Positions 43,172 through 54,060 are shown, counted from the stretch's first letter. The stretch: DNA of 54,060 nucleotides from Rhodocyclaceae bacterium (GCA_020445665.1 JAGRGD010000304.1:1-54060); one strand, 5' to 3'. Program-made: numbers and translations. The notes: generated by a model from the letters alone, not told the origin.

Positions 43172-45256
43172 TCACGACAGCCTCGAGAGGTCCGCCACTT
43201 GGTTCATGAGGTCGGCCAGTCGCGCCAGCAGGGCCAGCCGGTTGCGCCGCGTGAGCGGTTCTTCCACGTTGACCATGACGTCGGCAAAGAAGGCATCGAC
43301 ACTGTCACGCAGGCCCGCCAGCACCCGCAGCGATTCGGTGTAGTCACCCGCCGCGAGGTGGGAGCGCACCAGCGGCTCGACCTCGCCGATCCGGCCGAAC
43401 AAGGCCTTCTCGGCGGCTTCCTGAAGCAGCGCGACATCGGGCTCCGGCAAGTGCTCGTCATTCTTCTTGAGGATATTGACGATGCGCTTGTTGGCGGCGG
43501 CGAGGGCCTCCGCCTCGGGCAGCTGCTGAAAGGAAACGACCGCCTTCAGCCGCGCTGGAACCCGGTCGACCCGGCCCGGCCGCAAGGCCAGCACCGCGTC
43601 GATGGCCGCCACCGGAGCGCCGCCATCCCTCAGCTGGTTGCGCAGCCGCTCGAGCATGAAGTCGAAGAGCCTCGGCGCAAAGTCGGCCTCGGTCAGCAGC
43701 CCGGCGTCGAATCCGCCCGCGGTCTCGGCGACCAGGTGTTCCAGATCCAGCGGGAGGGGCGTCTCGGTCAGGATGCGCAGCACGCCGAGGGCGGCGCGGC
43801 GCAAGCCGAAGGGGTCCTTGTCGCCGGTGGGCACCAGACCGATGCCGAAGAATCCCACCAGGGCGTCGAGCTTGTCCGCCAGCGCGGCGGCACAGGCGAC
43901 ATTGCCTTCCGGCAGCGCGTCGCCGGCGAAGCGCGGCAGGTAGTGGGCCGACACGGCCTCGGCCACGACCTCGGGCTCCCCGTCATGACGGGCATAGTAG
44001 CGCCCCATGATGCCCTGGAGCTCTGGAAACTCGCCGACCATCTCGGTGACCAGGTCGGCCTTGGCGAGGCGGGCGGCACGTGCCGCCAGCGCGGCATCGC
44101 TACCCAGCGCCGCGGCGATGCGGCCCGACAGACGCTCCAGGCGCCCGACCCGCTCGAGCTGGCTTCCGAGCTTGTTGTGGTAGACCACCTTTGCCAGCCG
44201 CTCCAGGCGGCTCTCGAGCGACTGCTTGCGGTCCTGCTCGTAGAAGAAGCGCGCGTCGGCCAGGCGGGGGCGCACCACCCGCTGGTTGCCCTGGACGATG
44301 TTGGACGGGTCCGACACCTGCATGTTCGAGACGATCAGGAAGCGGTTGCGCAGCCGGCCGTCTGCATCGAACAGCGGGAAGTACTTCTGGTTGGCGCGCA
44401 TGGTCAGGATCAGGCACTCCTGCGGCACCCGCAGGAACTCATCCTCGAACTGCCCGACATAGACGGTCGGATGCTCGACCAGGGCAGCGACCTCATCGAG
44501 CAGATCGGCATAGTCGCCCAGGCTCGCTTTCTCCCGCTCCGCCGCGCTGAGCAGCTGACGCTCGATCTCGGCGCGGCGCTCGTCGAAATGGGGCATGACC
44601 TTGCCCTCTGCGAGCAGGGTCGGCTCGTAGGCGTCCGCCGTGGCGATTTCCATCTCGCCGCGGCTCATGAATCGGTGGCCGCGGGTCAGGCGGCCGGCGT
44701 CCAGGTCGAGCACGCGCCCCGGCACGACCCGGTCGCCGTGAAGCAGGGTCAGCAGGTGAACGGGTCGCACGAACGTGGCGTCGCCATCACCCCATCGCAT
44801 GACCTTCGGAATGGGCAGCGCCTTGATCGCGTCGCGAACGATGTCCGACAGGATGTCGTCGAGCCGGGCGCCATCGACTGTGCTGGTGTAGAACAGGGAC
44901 TCTGCCTTGCCGTCGACCCGGCGCTCGAAACCCGCCACGGCTTCCGGCGGGATGCCCTTGGCGGCCATCTTTTTCTGCAGCGCCGCGGTGGGCTGGCCTT
45001 CTGCATCCAGACCGACCGAAACCGGCATCAGTTTCTCGGTCACCGTTTTCGGTGCCCCTTCGGCGTTGACGTCGGCGACGGTCACGGCCAGACGCCGCGG
45101 CGAGGCAAAGCAACGTACCGCGCTCGCATCGTCGCGCAGGCCGGCCCCAGCGAGGCCTTTCGCAATCACCGAGCCGAAGGTCTCGCCCAGTCGCGGCAGC
45201 GCCTTGGGCGGCAGTTCCTCGGTCAGCAGCTCGACCAGCAGTGTCTTCTGGCTCAT
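43172..45256 (-). CDS. glyS: Glycyl-tRNA synthetase beta subunit
   Basis: The protein has 694 residues from the ATG at 45256 ([20 protein letters not shown] follows), with AGGAGGT 7 nt upstream. Family segments include [38 protein letters not shown] and the C-terminal anticodon-binding-like helical domain with [19 protein letters not shown]. The length is usual. It partners GlyQ in the alpha2-beta2 enzyme; it overlaps glyQ by 4 nt. Confidence 0.96.
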   Translation of the reverse strand: MSQKTLLVELLTEELPPKALPRLGETFGSVIAKGLAGAGLRDDASAVRCFASPRRLAVTVADVNAEGAPKTVTEKLMPVSVGLDAEGQPTAALQKKMAAKGIPPEAVAGFERRVDGKAESLFYTSTVDGARLDDILSDIVRDAIKALPIPKVMRWGDGDATFVRPVHLLTLLHGDRVVPGRVLDLDAGRLTRGHRFMSRGEMEIATADAYEPTLLAEGKVMPHFDERRAEIERQLLSAAEREKASLGDYADLLDEVAALVEHPTVYVGQFEDEFLRVPQECLILTMRANQKYFPLFDADGRLRNRFLIVSNMQVSDPSNIVQGNQRVVRPRLADARFFYEQDRKQSLESRLERLAKVVYHNKLGSQLERVGRLERLSGRIAAALGSDAALAARAARLAKADLVTEMVGEFPELQGIMGRYYARHDGEPEVVAEAVSAHYLPRFAGDALPEGNVACAAALADKLDALVGFFGIGLVPTGDKDPFGLRRAALGVLRILTETPLPLDLEHLVAETAGGFDAGLLTEADFAPRLFDFMLERLRNQLRDGGAPVAAIDAVLALRPGRVDRVPARLKAVVSFQQLPEAEALAAANKRIVNILKKNDEHLPEPDVALLQEAAEKALFGRIGEVEPLVRSHLAAGDYTESLRVLAGLRDSVDAFFADVMVNVEEPLTRRNRLALLARLADLMNQVADLSRLS

Positions 45257-46164
45257 TGCGCGACCTCCTGGCGACACATCGGAAAGCCCAGGGCTTCGCG
45301 TGAGGCGAAGTAGGCCGCGGCCACGGCGCGGGACAAGTTGCGGATCCGTCCGATGTAAGCGGCCCGCTCGGTCACCGAGATTGCCCCCCGCGCGTCGAGC
45401 AGGTTGAAGGTGTGCCCCGCCTTGAGGACCATCTCGTAGGCCGGCAGCGCCAACCCTGCCTCCATCAGGCGCTTGGCCTCCGACTCGTAGTTGCCGAAGA
45501 GGGAAAACAGGAAGTCCACGTTGGCGTATTCGAAGTTGTAGGTGGATTGCTCCACCTCGTTCTGGTGGAAGACGTCGCCGTAACGCACCTCGGTGCCATC
45601 CGGATAGACCGCCCAGACCAGGTCGTAGACGTTCTCGACGCCCTGGAGGTACATGGCCAGCCGCTCGAGACCGTAGGTGATCTCGCCCAGAACCGGTTTA
45701 CAGTCGAGCCCGCCGACCTGCTGGAAGTAGGTGAACTGGGTCACTTCCATGCCGTCCAACCACACCTCCCAGCCGAGGCCCCACGCGCCCAGAGTGGGAT
45801 TCTCCCAGTCGTCCTCGACAAAGCGCACGTCATGCACCTTCGGGTCGATGCCCAAGGCCCTCAGGCTGTCCAGATACAGTTCCTGGATGTTGAGGGGCGA
45901 CGGCTTTAGAACCACCTGGTACTGGTAGTAGTGCTGAAGCCGATTCGGGTTGTCGCCATAGCGGCCGTCCTTGGGTCGGCGGGACGGCTGCACGTAGGCT
46001 GCATTCCACGGCTCCGGGCCGATGGCGCGCAGGAAGGTGGCGGTATGGGAGGTGCCCGCGCCGACCTCGAGGTCGTAGGGCTGAAGCAGGACGCAGCCAT
46101 GTTCGCCCCAGAAATTCTGGAGCGTCTGGATGACTTGCTGGAAGGTCGGTTTACTTGCGGTCAT
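45253..46164 (-). CDS. glyQ: Glycyl-tRNA synthetase alpha subunit
   Basis: The protein has 303 residues from the ATG at 46164 ([20 protein letters not shown] follows). A class II synthetase core is present, with [40 protein letters not shown] and [15 protein letters not shown]. It catalyses glycine activation. The frame extends upstream to 46239, but that stretch shows no conservation. It heads the glyQ-glyS-gmhB-plsC group. Confidence 0.96.
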   Translation of the reverse strand: MTASKPTFQQVIQTLQNFWGEHGCVLLQPYDLEVGAGTSHTATFLRAIGPEPWNAAYVQPSRRPKDGRYGDNPNRLQHYYQYQVVLKPSPLNIQELYLDSLRALGIDPKVHDVRFVEDDWENPTLGAWGLGWEVWLDGMEVTQFTYFQQVGGLDCKPVLGEITYGLERLAMYLQGVENVYDLVWAVYPDGTEVRYGDVFHQNEVEQSTYNFEYANVDFLFSLFGNYESEAKRLMEAGLALPAYEMVLKAGHTFNLLDARGAISVTERAAYIGRIRNLSRAVAAAYFASREALGFPMCRQEVAQ

Positions 46165-46272
46165 GGAGCGCGGGCGGGATGACCCGCCCGTTGAACGTAA
46201 AGACCGCGATTTTACTGTGTTTTCAGGCCCGGCTTCCATTCACCGGGGCTCGCCCACCGGGAATGTGACGCC

Positions 46273-46674
46273 TCAGGCGGTGCGCAGGCTGTCCAGATCG
46301 ATGTCCCAGCGCTCGAGGAGATAGCGCAGGAGGGTCTGCTCGCCCTCCGAGACAGTGCCATCGGCCTTGATCGTGATCAGCATCGCGGACAGGGTCAGCT
46401 TGCGAAGCTTGGTATCGGAGACCTCGTCAGCGAGCTGTTCGAGCCGGTGGGGCGACAGGAGCGCGACATGCTCGCCGTGACCGCCGACCGCCAGATCCCG
46501 GCACAACTCGAGCAGCACCTGATAGAAGCCGTCCGCCTCGATGCCGAGCATCGAGAAGACATCCAGCTCACGCAGGCGGTCGATCTCGCAATTGTCGAGT
46601 TCGCCGTCGGCCACGACGGCCATCGCGATAAGCCGGGCCAGCGCCTTGGAACTGTTGATCGGGTAACTTCTCAT
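46273..46674 (-). CDS. TerB-like small helical protein
   Basis: This 133-residue, all-helical acidic protein has two pseudo-repeated segments, IAMAVVADGELDNCEIDRL and SAMLITIKADGTVSEGEQTL, each with the A-D-G-x acidic loop typical of TerB/DjlA N-terminal domains. TerB domains bind metal ions and act as adaptors. The partner and role here are unknown; it stands alone between glyQ and lnt with about 80-110 bp on each side. Confidence 0.7.
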   Translation of the reverse strand: MRSYPINSSKALARLIAMAVVADGELDNCEIDRLRELDVFSMLGIEADGFYQVLLELCRDLAVGGHGEHVALLSPHRLEQLADEVSDTKLRKLTLSAMLITIKADGTVSEGEQTLLRYLLERWDIDLDSLRTA

Positions 46675-46756
46675 GATGGTTCAGGCCCTTTCTGTTTTTC
46701 TGTCAGGTCGTATGATGCTCCGCCGGCCGTGAAGTTGCGAACCGACGCGAGCGGCG

Positions 46757-48223
46757 TCAGGCGCGGCGCCACCGGATGAGGGCCAGCAAGCCCGCCACAA
46801 GCACGGCGAAGCCTGCCGGCCGGTCGCCCCAGCGCATGTACGGGGTCTCCCCGGAATAGCCCTGCACCTCGGCGCGGATTGCGCCGCGCTCGAAGGCCGG
46901 CAGCTGGGCGCCAACGCGACCATCCGGCAGCACCACGGCGGTCATGCCGGTGTTGGTGGACCGCAGCATCGGCCGGCCGGTTTCCAGCGCGCGCATGCGG
47001 GCAATCTGCAGATGCTGCGGCTGGGCAAGGGAGTCGCCATACCAGGCCAGATTCGACAGGTTGAGCAGGATCGTTGCGCTCCGCGCCGCGCGGGCGATTT
47101 CGCCGCCGAAGACGTCCTCGTAGCAGATGTTGACCGCCACCTGCTGGTCGTCGAAGCGCAACGCACCCTGGTCAACCGCGCCCGGGGTCTGGTCCGACAT
47201 CGGAATGCTGGCCCAGTCATAGAACCAGCCAAACATCGGCGGCGAATACTCCCCGAACGGCACCAGGTGCTGTTTGGCGTAGCGCTGCACCGGGCCAGCT
47301 CCGATGCTGACCGCCGCGTTGTGGATGGCGCCGTCCGGTTCGCGCACGAAGATTCCGAAGACGAGATCGCCGCCAAGTCCGGCTACCGCGTCACCGAGAA
47401 CCGCCAGATAGTCCCGGGGCAATTGCTCTGCCAGCATCGGAATTGCGGTTTCGGGCAGCACCACCAGCCGCGCCGGATGCTCGCGAACCAGATCGAGGTT
47501 GACCTGAAGCCACTGGCGCTGCAGATCGGCCCGCCACTTGAGGGACTGCTCAATATCGGTCTGAATCAGGGACACGGTCAGCGGCTCGCCGCTCGGCTGC
47601 GTCCAGGCCTCGTCGCGCAGCGCGATGCCACCCGCCATCACGGCCACGACGAGCCCGATGGCGGCGGCCGGCGAGGCCCGGCGCCACGGCGCGAGCGCCA
47701 GCGCGGCGGCACACAGGGCAACGAGAAAGCCCACGCCGAACACGCCCGCCAACGGCGCGTAGCCCGCCAGTGGGCTTGGCGGCACCTGGCTATAGCCAAT
47801 CGATAGCCACGGGAAACCGGTCAGTAGCCAGCCGCGCGCCAGCTCGAAGGCCGTCCACAAGGCCCCGCCGAGCAGAACATCCTGCCAGCCGACTCGCCGG
47901 CGCAGTCGCACCCAGAGCGCGCCGACCAGCGCCGGAAAAAGGGCCAGGTAGGCACAGAAGAGGAGGATGGCGACTGCCGCCACCGGCGCTGGCATGCCCC
48001 CGTAGCGGTTCAGCGCCACGAACAGCCAGGACACACCACCGAGAAAATGGCCGAGTCCCCACGCCAGCCCGATCGCAAAGCCGCCCGCGGCGCCGCGGGC
48101 ATCGGCGAGCAGCCGGAACAGCACCGCGAGCCCCAGGAACGCCACCGGAAACAGCCCGAATGGCGCGAAGGCGCCCACGGTGACGCAACCGGCCACCGCG
48201 GCCAGCACGAGCGGGAAAGCCAT
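46757..48223 (-). CDS. lnt: Apolipoprotein N-acyltransferase
   Basis: The protein has 488 residues. An N-terminal membrane part of about six to seven helices (1-200) is followed by a nitrilase domain with the catalytic triad Glu (VLPETAIP), Lys (YAKQHLVPFGEY) and Cys (NICYEDVFG), and a C-terminal helix. It adds the third acyl chain to outer-membrane lipoproteins such as MlaA and MshL encoded in this window. The start overlaps the corC stop by 1 nt. Confidence 0.95.
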   Translation of the reverse strand: MAFPLVLAAVAGCVTVGAFAPFGLFPVAFLGLAVLFRLLADARGAAGGFAIGLAWGLGHFLGGVSWLFVALNRYGGMPAPVAAVAILLFCAYLALFPALVGALWVRLRRRVGWQDVLLGGALWTAFELARGWLLTGFPWLSIGYSQVPPSPLAGYAPLAGVFGVGFLVALCAAALALAPWRRASPAAAIGLVVAVMAGGIALRDEAWTQPSGEPLTVSLIQTDIEQSLKWRADLQRQWLQVNLDLVREHPARLVVLPETAIPMLAEQLPRDYLAVLGDAVAGLGGDLVFGIFVREPDGAIHNAAVSIGAGPVQRYAKQHLVPFGEYSPPMFGWFYDWASIPMSDQTPGAVDQGALRFDDQQVAVNICYEDVFGGEIARAARSATILLNLSNLAWYGDSLAQPQHLQIARMRALETGRPMLRSTNTGMTAVVLPDGRVGAQLPAFERGAIRAEVQGYSGETPYMRWGDRPAGFAVLVAGLLALIRWRRA

Positions 48224-49068
48224 TACTCGGTCCCGGGCTCAGCCGGTTCGGGCAGTTTTTCCACCAGCAGCGTGTAGACCCGGCGGCTGTCGGCGCGCAG
48301 CACCTGGACGCGCAGCCGGTCCATCATGATGACCTCGCCGCGCTTGGGCAGCCGGCCCAGATGCTTGATGACCAGCCCGCCAGCAGTATCGACCTCGTCG
48401 TCCGGGTAGTCGGTGCCGAAGGCGCCGTTGAAATCCTCGATCTCGGTGGTGGCCTTGACCCGATAGCGGCCCATCTGGTCGAGCCGGATGTTGTCTTCGG
48501 CCTCGTCGAAGTCGAACTCGTCCTCGATGTCGCCGACGATCTGCTCGAGCACGTCCTCGATCGTGACCAGGCCGCAGACGCCACCGTACTCGTCCACCAC
48601 CAGCGCCATGTGGTTGCGGCTGATCCGGAACTCGCGCAGCAGCACGTTGAGCCGCTTCGACTCCGGCACGAAGACGGCGGGTCGCAGCATGTCGCGCAGG
48701 TTGAATTCCTTGCCGGCGAAGAAGCGCAGGAGATCCTTGGCGAGCAGCACGCCTACCACGTCGTCCTTGTCCTCGCCGACGACAGGAAAGCGCGAGTGGG
48801 CCGTCTCGATCGCGAACTCGACGATCTCGTCGATGGGATCGTCCTGATGAACCACGTCCATCTGGGCCCGCGGCACCATCACGTCCCGGACCTGCATGTC
48901 CGAGACCTGCAGCGCCCCCTCTATGATGGACAAGGCATCGGAATCGACCAGGTTCCGGTCGAAGGAGGAATGTAGCAGCGCGAGGAGTTCCTCGCGGTTT
49001 TCCGGCTCCCGGTTGAGCAGGGAACCGAGGCGGTCGAGCAAACTAGGTCGACTGGGGGTACTGTCCAT
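48223..49068 (-). CDS. corC: CorC/HlyC-family CBS-domain protein
   Basis: The protein has 281 residues from the ATG at 49068. Two CBS domains (about 60-190; VMVPRAQMDVVHQDDPIDEI, LVVDEYGGVCGLVTIEDVLE) and a C-terminal CorC_HlyC transporter-associated domain (about 205-280) are visible. The membrane DUF21 domain of longer relatives is absent. It is linked to magnesium/cobalt handling in the family. It sits in the conserved ybeY-corC-lnt order. Confidence 0.9.
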   Translation of the reverse strand: MDSTPSRPSLLDRLGSLLNREPENREELLALLHSSFDRNLVDSDALSIIEGALQVSDMQVRDVMVPRAQMDVVHQDDPIDEIVEFAIETAHSRFPVVGEDKDDVVGVLLAKDLLRFFAGKEFNLRDMLRPAVFVPESKRLNVLLREFRISRNHMALVVDEYGGVCGLVTIEDVLEQIVGDIEDEFDFDEAEDNIRLDQMGRYRVKATTEIEDFNGAFGTDYPDDEVDTAGGLVIKHLGRLPKRGEVIMMDRLRVQVLRADSRRVYTLLVEKLPEPAEPGTE

Positions 49069-49132
49069 TGGTCGGGTGGGTGAGAAATGGGCGATGGGCA
49101 ATGAAATGCAAAAATTGCCCATGGCGCATCAC

Positions 49133-49624
49133 TCAGGCACCACGGTGCTCCTGCATGGGGTCGGCATAGGGATCGGGGACACCCAGCCGGGCGAGAATTT
49201 CCCGCTCCAGGCCTTCCATTTCGGCCGCCTCCCCGTCGTCCTGATGGTCGTATCCCTGCAAGTGCAGCATACCATGCACCACCAGATGGGCGTAGTGCCA
49301 CAGCAGCGGTTTGCCCTGCGCCTCGGCCTCCGCCGCGACCACCGGCACGCACAGCACCAGGTCGCCCACCAGCGGCATCCCGTCGGGAAGCGGCATGTCC
49401 TCCCCTTCGCCGTAGGCAAAGGACAGCACGTTGGTGGCCTTGTCCTTGCCCCGGTAGTCGCGGTTCAGCACCCTGCCCTCGGCTTCGCCCACCAGCCGCA
49501 CCGACACCTCGGCATCCTGTGCCAGTGCAGCGCGAGCCCAGCGCAGGATGTCCGGACGCCGAGGCAGGCCGGACGACTTACTGCGGGGCACGGCACGCTG
49601 TACCGAAAGCTGAAGGGTCGCCAC
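49133..49624 (-). CDS. ybeY: Endoribonuclease YbeY (16S rRNA maturation)
   Basis: The protein has 163 residues from the GTG at 49624 ([14 protein letters not shown] follows), 1 nt after phoH. The zinc site H-x3-H-x5-H is seen in [15 protein letters not shown], and [19 protein letters not shown] is the family signature. It processes 16S rRNA 3' ends and takes part in ribosome quality control. Confidence 0.94.
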   Translation of the reverse strand: MATLQLSVQRAVPRSKSSGLPRRPDILRWARAALAQDAEVSVRLVGEAEGRVLNRDYRGKDKATNVLSFAYGEGEDMPLPDGMPLVGDLVLCVPVVAAEAEAQGKPLLWHYAHLVVHGMLHLQGYDHQDDGEAAEMEGLEREILARLGVPDPYADPMQEHRGA

Positions 49625-49625
49625 G

Positions 49626-50639
<1,014 letters not shown>

Positions 50640-51977
50640 TCAGCTCTCCCGCAGTACCAGCTCACCCCTCAGGCTGTGGGGCAGCGCAGAGGTGATCGTG
50701 ACATCGACAAACTGGCCCACCAGACGCGCCCGCCCGGGAAAGTTCACCACCCGGTTGTTGTCGGTGCGGCCGGCCAGCTCGTCCGGATTCTTCTTCGACG
50801 GCCCCTCCACCAGCACCCGCTGGGTCGAGCCGACCATTGCCGCCGAGATCGCGCCGGCCTGTTCCTCGATGCGTTTCTGCAGCCGGGCGAGGCGGGCGAG
50901 CTTGACTGCCTGGGGCGTGTCATCGGCCAGATCCGCGGCTGGCGTTCCCGGTCGTGCGCTGTACACGAAGCTGAAGGAGGTATCGAAACCCACCTCGTCA
51001 ATCAGCTTCATGGTCGCCTCGAAGTCCGCCTCGGTCTCTCCCGGGAAGCCAACGATAAAGTCGGATGAAAGGGACAGGTCCGGCCGCGCGGCCTTCAGCT
51101 TGCGCACCAGCGACTTGTACTCCAGCGCGGTGTAGCCCCGCTTCATGGCCGCCAGCACCCGGTCCGAGCCGGCCTGGACCGGCAGGTGGAGGTGGGAAAC
51201 CAGCTTGGGCAGCCGGGTATAGGCTTCGACGACGCGCGGCGTCATCTCGCGCGGGTGCGAGGTGGTGTAGCGCAGGCGCTCGATGCCGGGAATGTCATGT
51301 ACGCACTCGAGGAGGAAGGCAAAATCGGCCATGTCGCTGTCGCCCGGTGCCATCGGTGCCCGCCAGGCATTGACGTTCTGGCCCAGCAGGGTGATCTCCC
51401 GAACCCCCTGCTCGACAAGACCCGCCACCTCGGCCAGCACGTCTCCCAGGGGGCGGTAGATCTCGTCGCCACGGGTGAAGGGCACGATGCAGAAACTGCA
51501 GTACTTGCTGCAGCCTTCCATGATCGAGACGAACGCGCTCGCCCCCTCGACCCGCGCCGGCGGCAGATTGTCGAACTTCTCGATCTCGGGGAAGCTGATG
51601 TCCACCTGGGAGCGACCCGACTGGCGGCGCTCGTTGATGAGCGTCGGCAGGCGATGCAGGGTCTGCGGACCGAACACCAGATCCACATAGGGCGCGCGAG
51701 CCACGATCGCGTCGCCTTCCTGGCTCGCAACGCAGCCGCCCACGCCAATGATCAGGTTCGGATTGCGCTGCTTCAGGTGCTTGACCCGACCCAGGTCATG
51801 GAAGACCTTCTCCTGGGCCTTCTCGCGCACCGAGCAGGTGTTGAACAGGATGACGTCGGCCTCTTCGGGATTGTCCGTCTTCTCGAGACCCTCGGTCGCA
51901 CCCAGTACGTCTGCCATCTTGTCCGAGTCGTACTCGTTCATCTGGCAGCCGAAGGTGCGGATGTACAGTTTCTTCAT
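50640..51977 (-). CDS. miaB: tRNA-2-methylthio-N6-dimethylallyladenosine synthase
   Basis: This 445-residue radical-SAM enzyme adds the methylthio group at A37 of tRNAs reading UNN codons. The order is an N-terminal UPF0004 domain with three Cys ([29 protein letters not shown]) for the auxiliary cluster, the radical-SAM CxxxCxxC in [15 protein letters not shown], and a C-terminal TRAM domain (about 375-440). It starts the miaB-ybeZ-ybeY-corC-lnt string. Confidence 0.96.
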   Translation of the reverse strand: MKKLYIRTFGCQMNEYDSDKMADVLGATEGLEKTDNPEEADVILFNTCSVREKAQEKVFHDLGRVKHLKQRNPNLIIGVGGCVASQEGDAIVARAPYVDLVFGPQTLHRLPTLINERRQSGRSQVDISFPEIEKFDNLPPARVEGASAFVSIMEGCSKYCSFCIVPFTRGDEIYRPLGDVLAEVAGLVEQGVREITLLGQNVNAWRAPMAPGDSDMADFAFLLECVHDIPGIERLRYTTSHPREMTPRVVEAYTRLPKLVSHLHLPVQAGSDRVLAAMKRGYTALEYKSLVRKLKAARPDLSLSSDFIVGFPGETEADFEATMKLIDEVGFDTSFSFVYSARPGTPAADLADDTPQAVKLARLARLQKRIEEQAGAISAAMVGSTQRVLVEGPSKKNPDELAGRTDNNRVVNFPGRARLVGQFVDVTITSALPHSLRGELVLRES

Positions 51978-51987
51978 CAAATAGCAA

Positions 51988-52338
51988 TCAAGGGGTAATC
52001 GGGCCGATCCGCTCCGGGCGCGGGGGCCCCAGCCAGATCTGCGAGATCTCGCCGTTGTAATCCGTCGTCAGGCGCGCCGCGTATCGTCCCTTGAGATCCC
52101 CCGGCAGGACCAGGATATTCTCGCGATCCCGGATCCGGACTCCCGGCGACAGACGCATCAACGCATCATTGACCCAGACCTGATCCTTGCCGACAAAATT
52201 GATCCGGACCTCCCGGGCGTCTTCGGGAACGATCTGGGCAGCAACGGGCACCACCCATGCACAACCGCCGATGGCGATCCCCACCAACGCCCGGCGGACA
52301 GGACCGCGCCAGCGCAAAAGCCGCGAATGTTCTTTCAA
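51988..52338 (-). CDS. Small exported protein of unknown function
   Basis: This 116-residue protein begins at a TTG with GGAG 6 nt upstream. A basic N-terminus and hydrophobic stretch (about 18-34, [18 protein letters not shown]) form a signal peptide with likely cleavage after VAA. The mature part (about 80 residues) is beta-rich, with [20 protein letters not shown], and ends in a Pro-rich tail. It lies 10 nt upstream of miaB. I do not recognise a named family. Confidence 0.7.
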   Translation of the reverse strand: MKEHSRLLRWRGPVRRALVGIAIGGCAWVVPVAAQIVPEDAREVRINFVGKDQVWVNDALMRLSPGVRIRDRENILVLPGDLKGRYAARLTTDYNGEISQIWLGPPRPERIGPITP

Positions 52339-52444
52339 TGTTGGCTCCGAGTCAATGCAAGCTTCTGATAAGGCTTAGGATAGCGCCGCACGCACGGTAA
52401 CGGTGAAGCGGGTCTCCGAAAAACGCGTAGCCATCGCCGGCGCC

Positions 52445-52474
52445 TTGACCTTGAACCGGCGAGGCAGCTATTAT
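52445..52474 (+). promoter_or_regulatory. Promoter of the tRNA-Met gene
   Basis: TTGACC at 52445-52450 and TATTAT at 52469-52474 are 18 nt apart, and transcription would start about 6 nt before the mature tRNA. Confidence 0.6.
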
Positions 52475-52486
52475 TGCGGGCTTCGT

Positions 52487-52563
52487 GGTGATGTAGCTCA
52501 GACGGTTAGAGCGATGGATTCATAACCCATAGGTCGGCGGTTCGATTCCGCCCATCACCACCA
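52487..52563 (+). tRNA. tRNA-Met (anticodon CAT), elongator type
   Basis: This 77-nt cloverleaf has acceptor arms GGTGATG / CATCACC, a D-arm GCTC...GAGC, an anticodon loop TTCATAA, a T-arm GGCGG-TTCGATT-CCGCC, discriminator A and an encoded CCA. The first acceptor pair is G-C, unlike initiator tRNAs. The anticodon stem has one A-C mismatch next to the loop. CAT could also mark tRNA-Ile2, but overall it reads as elongator Met. Its 3' end is the probable attachment site of the integrase-bearing island to the right. Confidence 0.93.
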
Positions 52564-52573
52564 GTTCTATCCC

Positions 52574-52615
52574 AAGCCCCTGATCTTCAAGAAACTCTCT
52601 TGGCGTCAGGGGCTT
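52574..52615. repeat. Nested inverted repeat between the tRNA and the integrase
   Basis: Outer arms AAGCCCCTGA (52574-52583) and TCAGGGGCTT (52606-52615) are perfect 10-bp complements, and inside them CAAGA / TCTTG form a second stem around AACTC. No T-run follows. It could be a tRNA-proximal terminator or part of the integrase recombination region. Confidence 0.6.
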
Positions 52616-52649
52616 ATCATTTCTGACCTTCACACATCCTTCACACACG

Positions 52650-53934
52650 ATGCCGAAGTCAGACAAGATGCCCACCCCTTGGCGGCACCCAGATCACGGT
52701 ACCTACTACCTCCGCAAGCGCGTTCCGAAGGACATCGAAGAGGTGTGGAACGGGCCGAAGATTGTCCAGTTCTCACTCGGCACCAAGGACCGGCGAGAAG
52801 CTGAGATACGCCTCTGCGAGAAATGGCTGGCCCTGCAGCGGAAGTTTGACCAACTACGCAACCAGACGCGGCTGACGAAGGACCGGCTCCCCTACCTGAT
52901 CGGCACCTGGGTTCATCAAAGCCTAGAGGAGGACGAACGGTTCAGGTTCGACGGCACCATCCCGAGGAAGAGCAACGAGAACCAGTACGGATACTCGGAC
53001 CTAATCGACCGGTTGAACAAAGGTGCGCACTCCGGGACTCACCCTGAGTTCCTCATCCGTGAGGCGATCTGGCTCCTCGAAGAGCAGAACATTGACTATG
53101 ACCCAGACAGCAACGAGTACGCCGCCTTCCTCGATGAACTCTCCTCAGCCTATGCCCACCACCTCAACGCCCTGAGCCAGCGGGACAAGGGGAGGGGGGT
53201 CGCCACTCCGGAGCCACCCCAGAGGCCGGTCATGGTGTCCGAGGTGATCGCCGACTACATCACTCACTACCCGAAGGACAAGGCTACCAAGCGGAAGAAG
53301 GTCATCGCGTGCCTCTCCAAGTTCATCCCCATCGTCGGAGATCGGGACATCCGCCAACTCAAGCAACGTGACCTGCGGGACTTCCTAGACATCGTCCAGC
53401 GGCTACCCAGTGCGCGGGGAGGCAAGCAGCGCCCCGAAGGCGTACCCCTTCGCGATCTGGCGGGCGGCGACGTTGTGATGGCGCCGAGGACCTTCGAGAA
53501 CAACTACCTCTCCCCCGTGCGGCTCTTCCTGTCGTGGGCACGAGGCAACTACCTTGACGAAGGCTTCCCCCCTGCCCTGACCGTTGACGGGATCACCTAT
53601 CGCGGCAGTCGGCAGGAGGGCGAAGAGAAGCAGCGGGCCTTCAAGCCTCATGAACTGGAGCGGCTCTTCCTCGGCCCCGAGATGGGCAAGATCGCCGGGG
53701 AACCGAAGACGCAGTCCCACTACTGGCTTCCCCTCCTGGGGCTGTTCACCGGGGCACGGATCAACGAACTCTGTCAGGTCAATCCAGCCGAGGACATTGA
53801 GGAGGTTGCGGGCGTCCTGCGCCTGACCCTGACCACCGAGTCCGAGCCGGGAGAGGACATCGCGAAGAGCATCAAGACCGGAACACCCCGCACCATCCCT
53901 ATCCACCCGAAGCTGATCGAACTCGGCTTCAAGG
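52650..53934 (+). pseudogene. Tyrosine-type site-specific integrase, C-terminally truncated
   Basis: The surviving frame has about 428 integrase residues and ends at a stop at 53957. The N-terminal SAM-like region opens RHPDHGTYYLRKRVPKDIEE, the DUF6538-type start of large phage/island integrases. The catalytic domain has begun: the first catalytic Arg is in LFTGARINELCQV and the KTGTPRTIPIHPKL strand is present. The later HxxR, H/W and nucleophile Tyr are missing, because the frame runs into foreign sequence after IELGFK. It is therefore inactive unless the remainder lies beyond the insertion. Its codon use and lower GC differ from the neighbours, consistent with an acquired island at the tRNA-Met gene. 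Confidence 0.85.
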
Positions 53935-54060
53935 TGTTGCTGCGCGTTGAAAATTGAGCAGTTTTCGGGGGTGATGTGCGCCGAAAATTGACCAGGGTGA
54001 TTCACTCGCCTGCTCGTTTCTTGAGCGGGTCTATCGAGGATGATCACCATGAACATGCTG
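53935..54060 (+). mobile_element. Left end of a probable IS21-type insertion sequence
   Basis: From the TG at 53935, two similar boxes, GAAAATTGAGCAG (53949-53961) and GAAAATTGACCAG (53983-53995), recur 34 bp apart. Such repeated terminal boxes are typical of IS21-family ends. An ATG at 54049 behind GAGGATGATCACC opens a frame (Met-Asn-Met-Leu) at the edge, in the place where istA would start. The element interrupts the integrase. The rest is outside the window, so the family call is tentative. Confidence 0.6.

Noticed and set aside
52487-52563. tRNA-Ile2 (CAT, lysidine-modified) or initiator tRNA-Met
   Set aside because: The first acceptor pair is G-C, unlike initiators, and the body looks like elongator Met rather than Ile2; a tRNA classifier would settle it.

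Overview
The window looks like chromosomal DNA of a high-GC betaproteobacterium, most likely Rhodocyclales (Azoarcus/Thauera/Zoogloea-like). The evidence is the murA-hisG-hisD order, mlaA inside the mla operon, a polyhydroxyalkanoate phasin, a CIRCE element combined with RpoH, split glyQ/glyS, and the conserved miaB-phoH-ybeY-corC-lnt string. The assignment rests on gene order and protein motifs only.

Layout. (1) 1-7.7 kb, minus strand: the N-terminal 1138 residues of a LapA-type giant adhesin (retention module, candidate LapG cleavage site, Ig-like repeats), with its type I exporter ATPase and adaptor and a LuxR-type regulator whose receiver has degenerated. (2) 7.9-8.9 kb: rpoH behind a perfect CIRCE operator. 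(3) 8.9-17.9 kb, minus strand: a compact envelope and housekeeping cluster, mlaF-E-D-A-C-B, a YadG/YadH-type ABC exporter, bolA/ibaG, murA, hisG, hisD. (4) 18.1-35.4 kb: an MSHA-type (type IVa-like) pilus locus. A sigma-54 activator (PrsR-like) leads the operon, followed by mshM (with an added SPOR domain), L, N, E, G, I, J, K and two pilin-like genes. Then come a class III adenylate cyclase, a convergent membrane histidine kinase (PrsK-like) and a further divergent pilin. Twin palindromes and a -24/-12-like promoter lie upstream of that last pilin. (5) 35.4-39.6 kb: a Kef-type antiporter divergent from kdsD-lptC-lptA. (6) 39.6-41.3 kb: enoyl-CoA hydratase and phasin. (7) 41.3-41.8 kb: about 540 bp with no credible gene. 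(8) 41.8-52.3 kb, minus strand: plsC, gmhB, glyS, glyQ, a TerB-like gene, lnt, corC, ybeY, phoH, miaB and a small exported protein. (9) 52.4-54.06 kb: a tRNA-Met(CAT) with an integrase beside it; the integrase is cut short by what looks like the end of an IS21-type element, so a genomic island begins at the right edge.

How the genes may work together. Two surface-attachment machines share the window, and both are of types controlled by cyclic-di-GMP elsewhere: the adhesin carries a LapG-type cleavage motif and MshE carries the tandem c-di-GMP-binding MshEN motif. A cAMP-producing enzyme and a split two-component system (regulator at the front of the pilus operon, kinase at the far end) sit inside the pilus locus. 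The strongest candidate for an undescribed system is this pilus locus with its own sigma-54 circuit: PrsK/PrsR-like pair, paired TGTCGA-N4-TCGACA sites and a -24/-12-like promoter in front of an orphan pilin. That circuit is inferred from sequence patterns and has not been shown.
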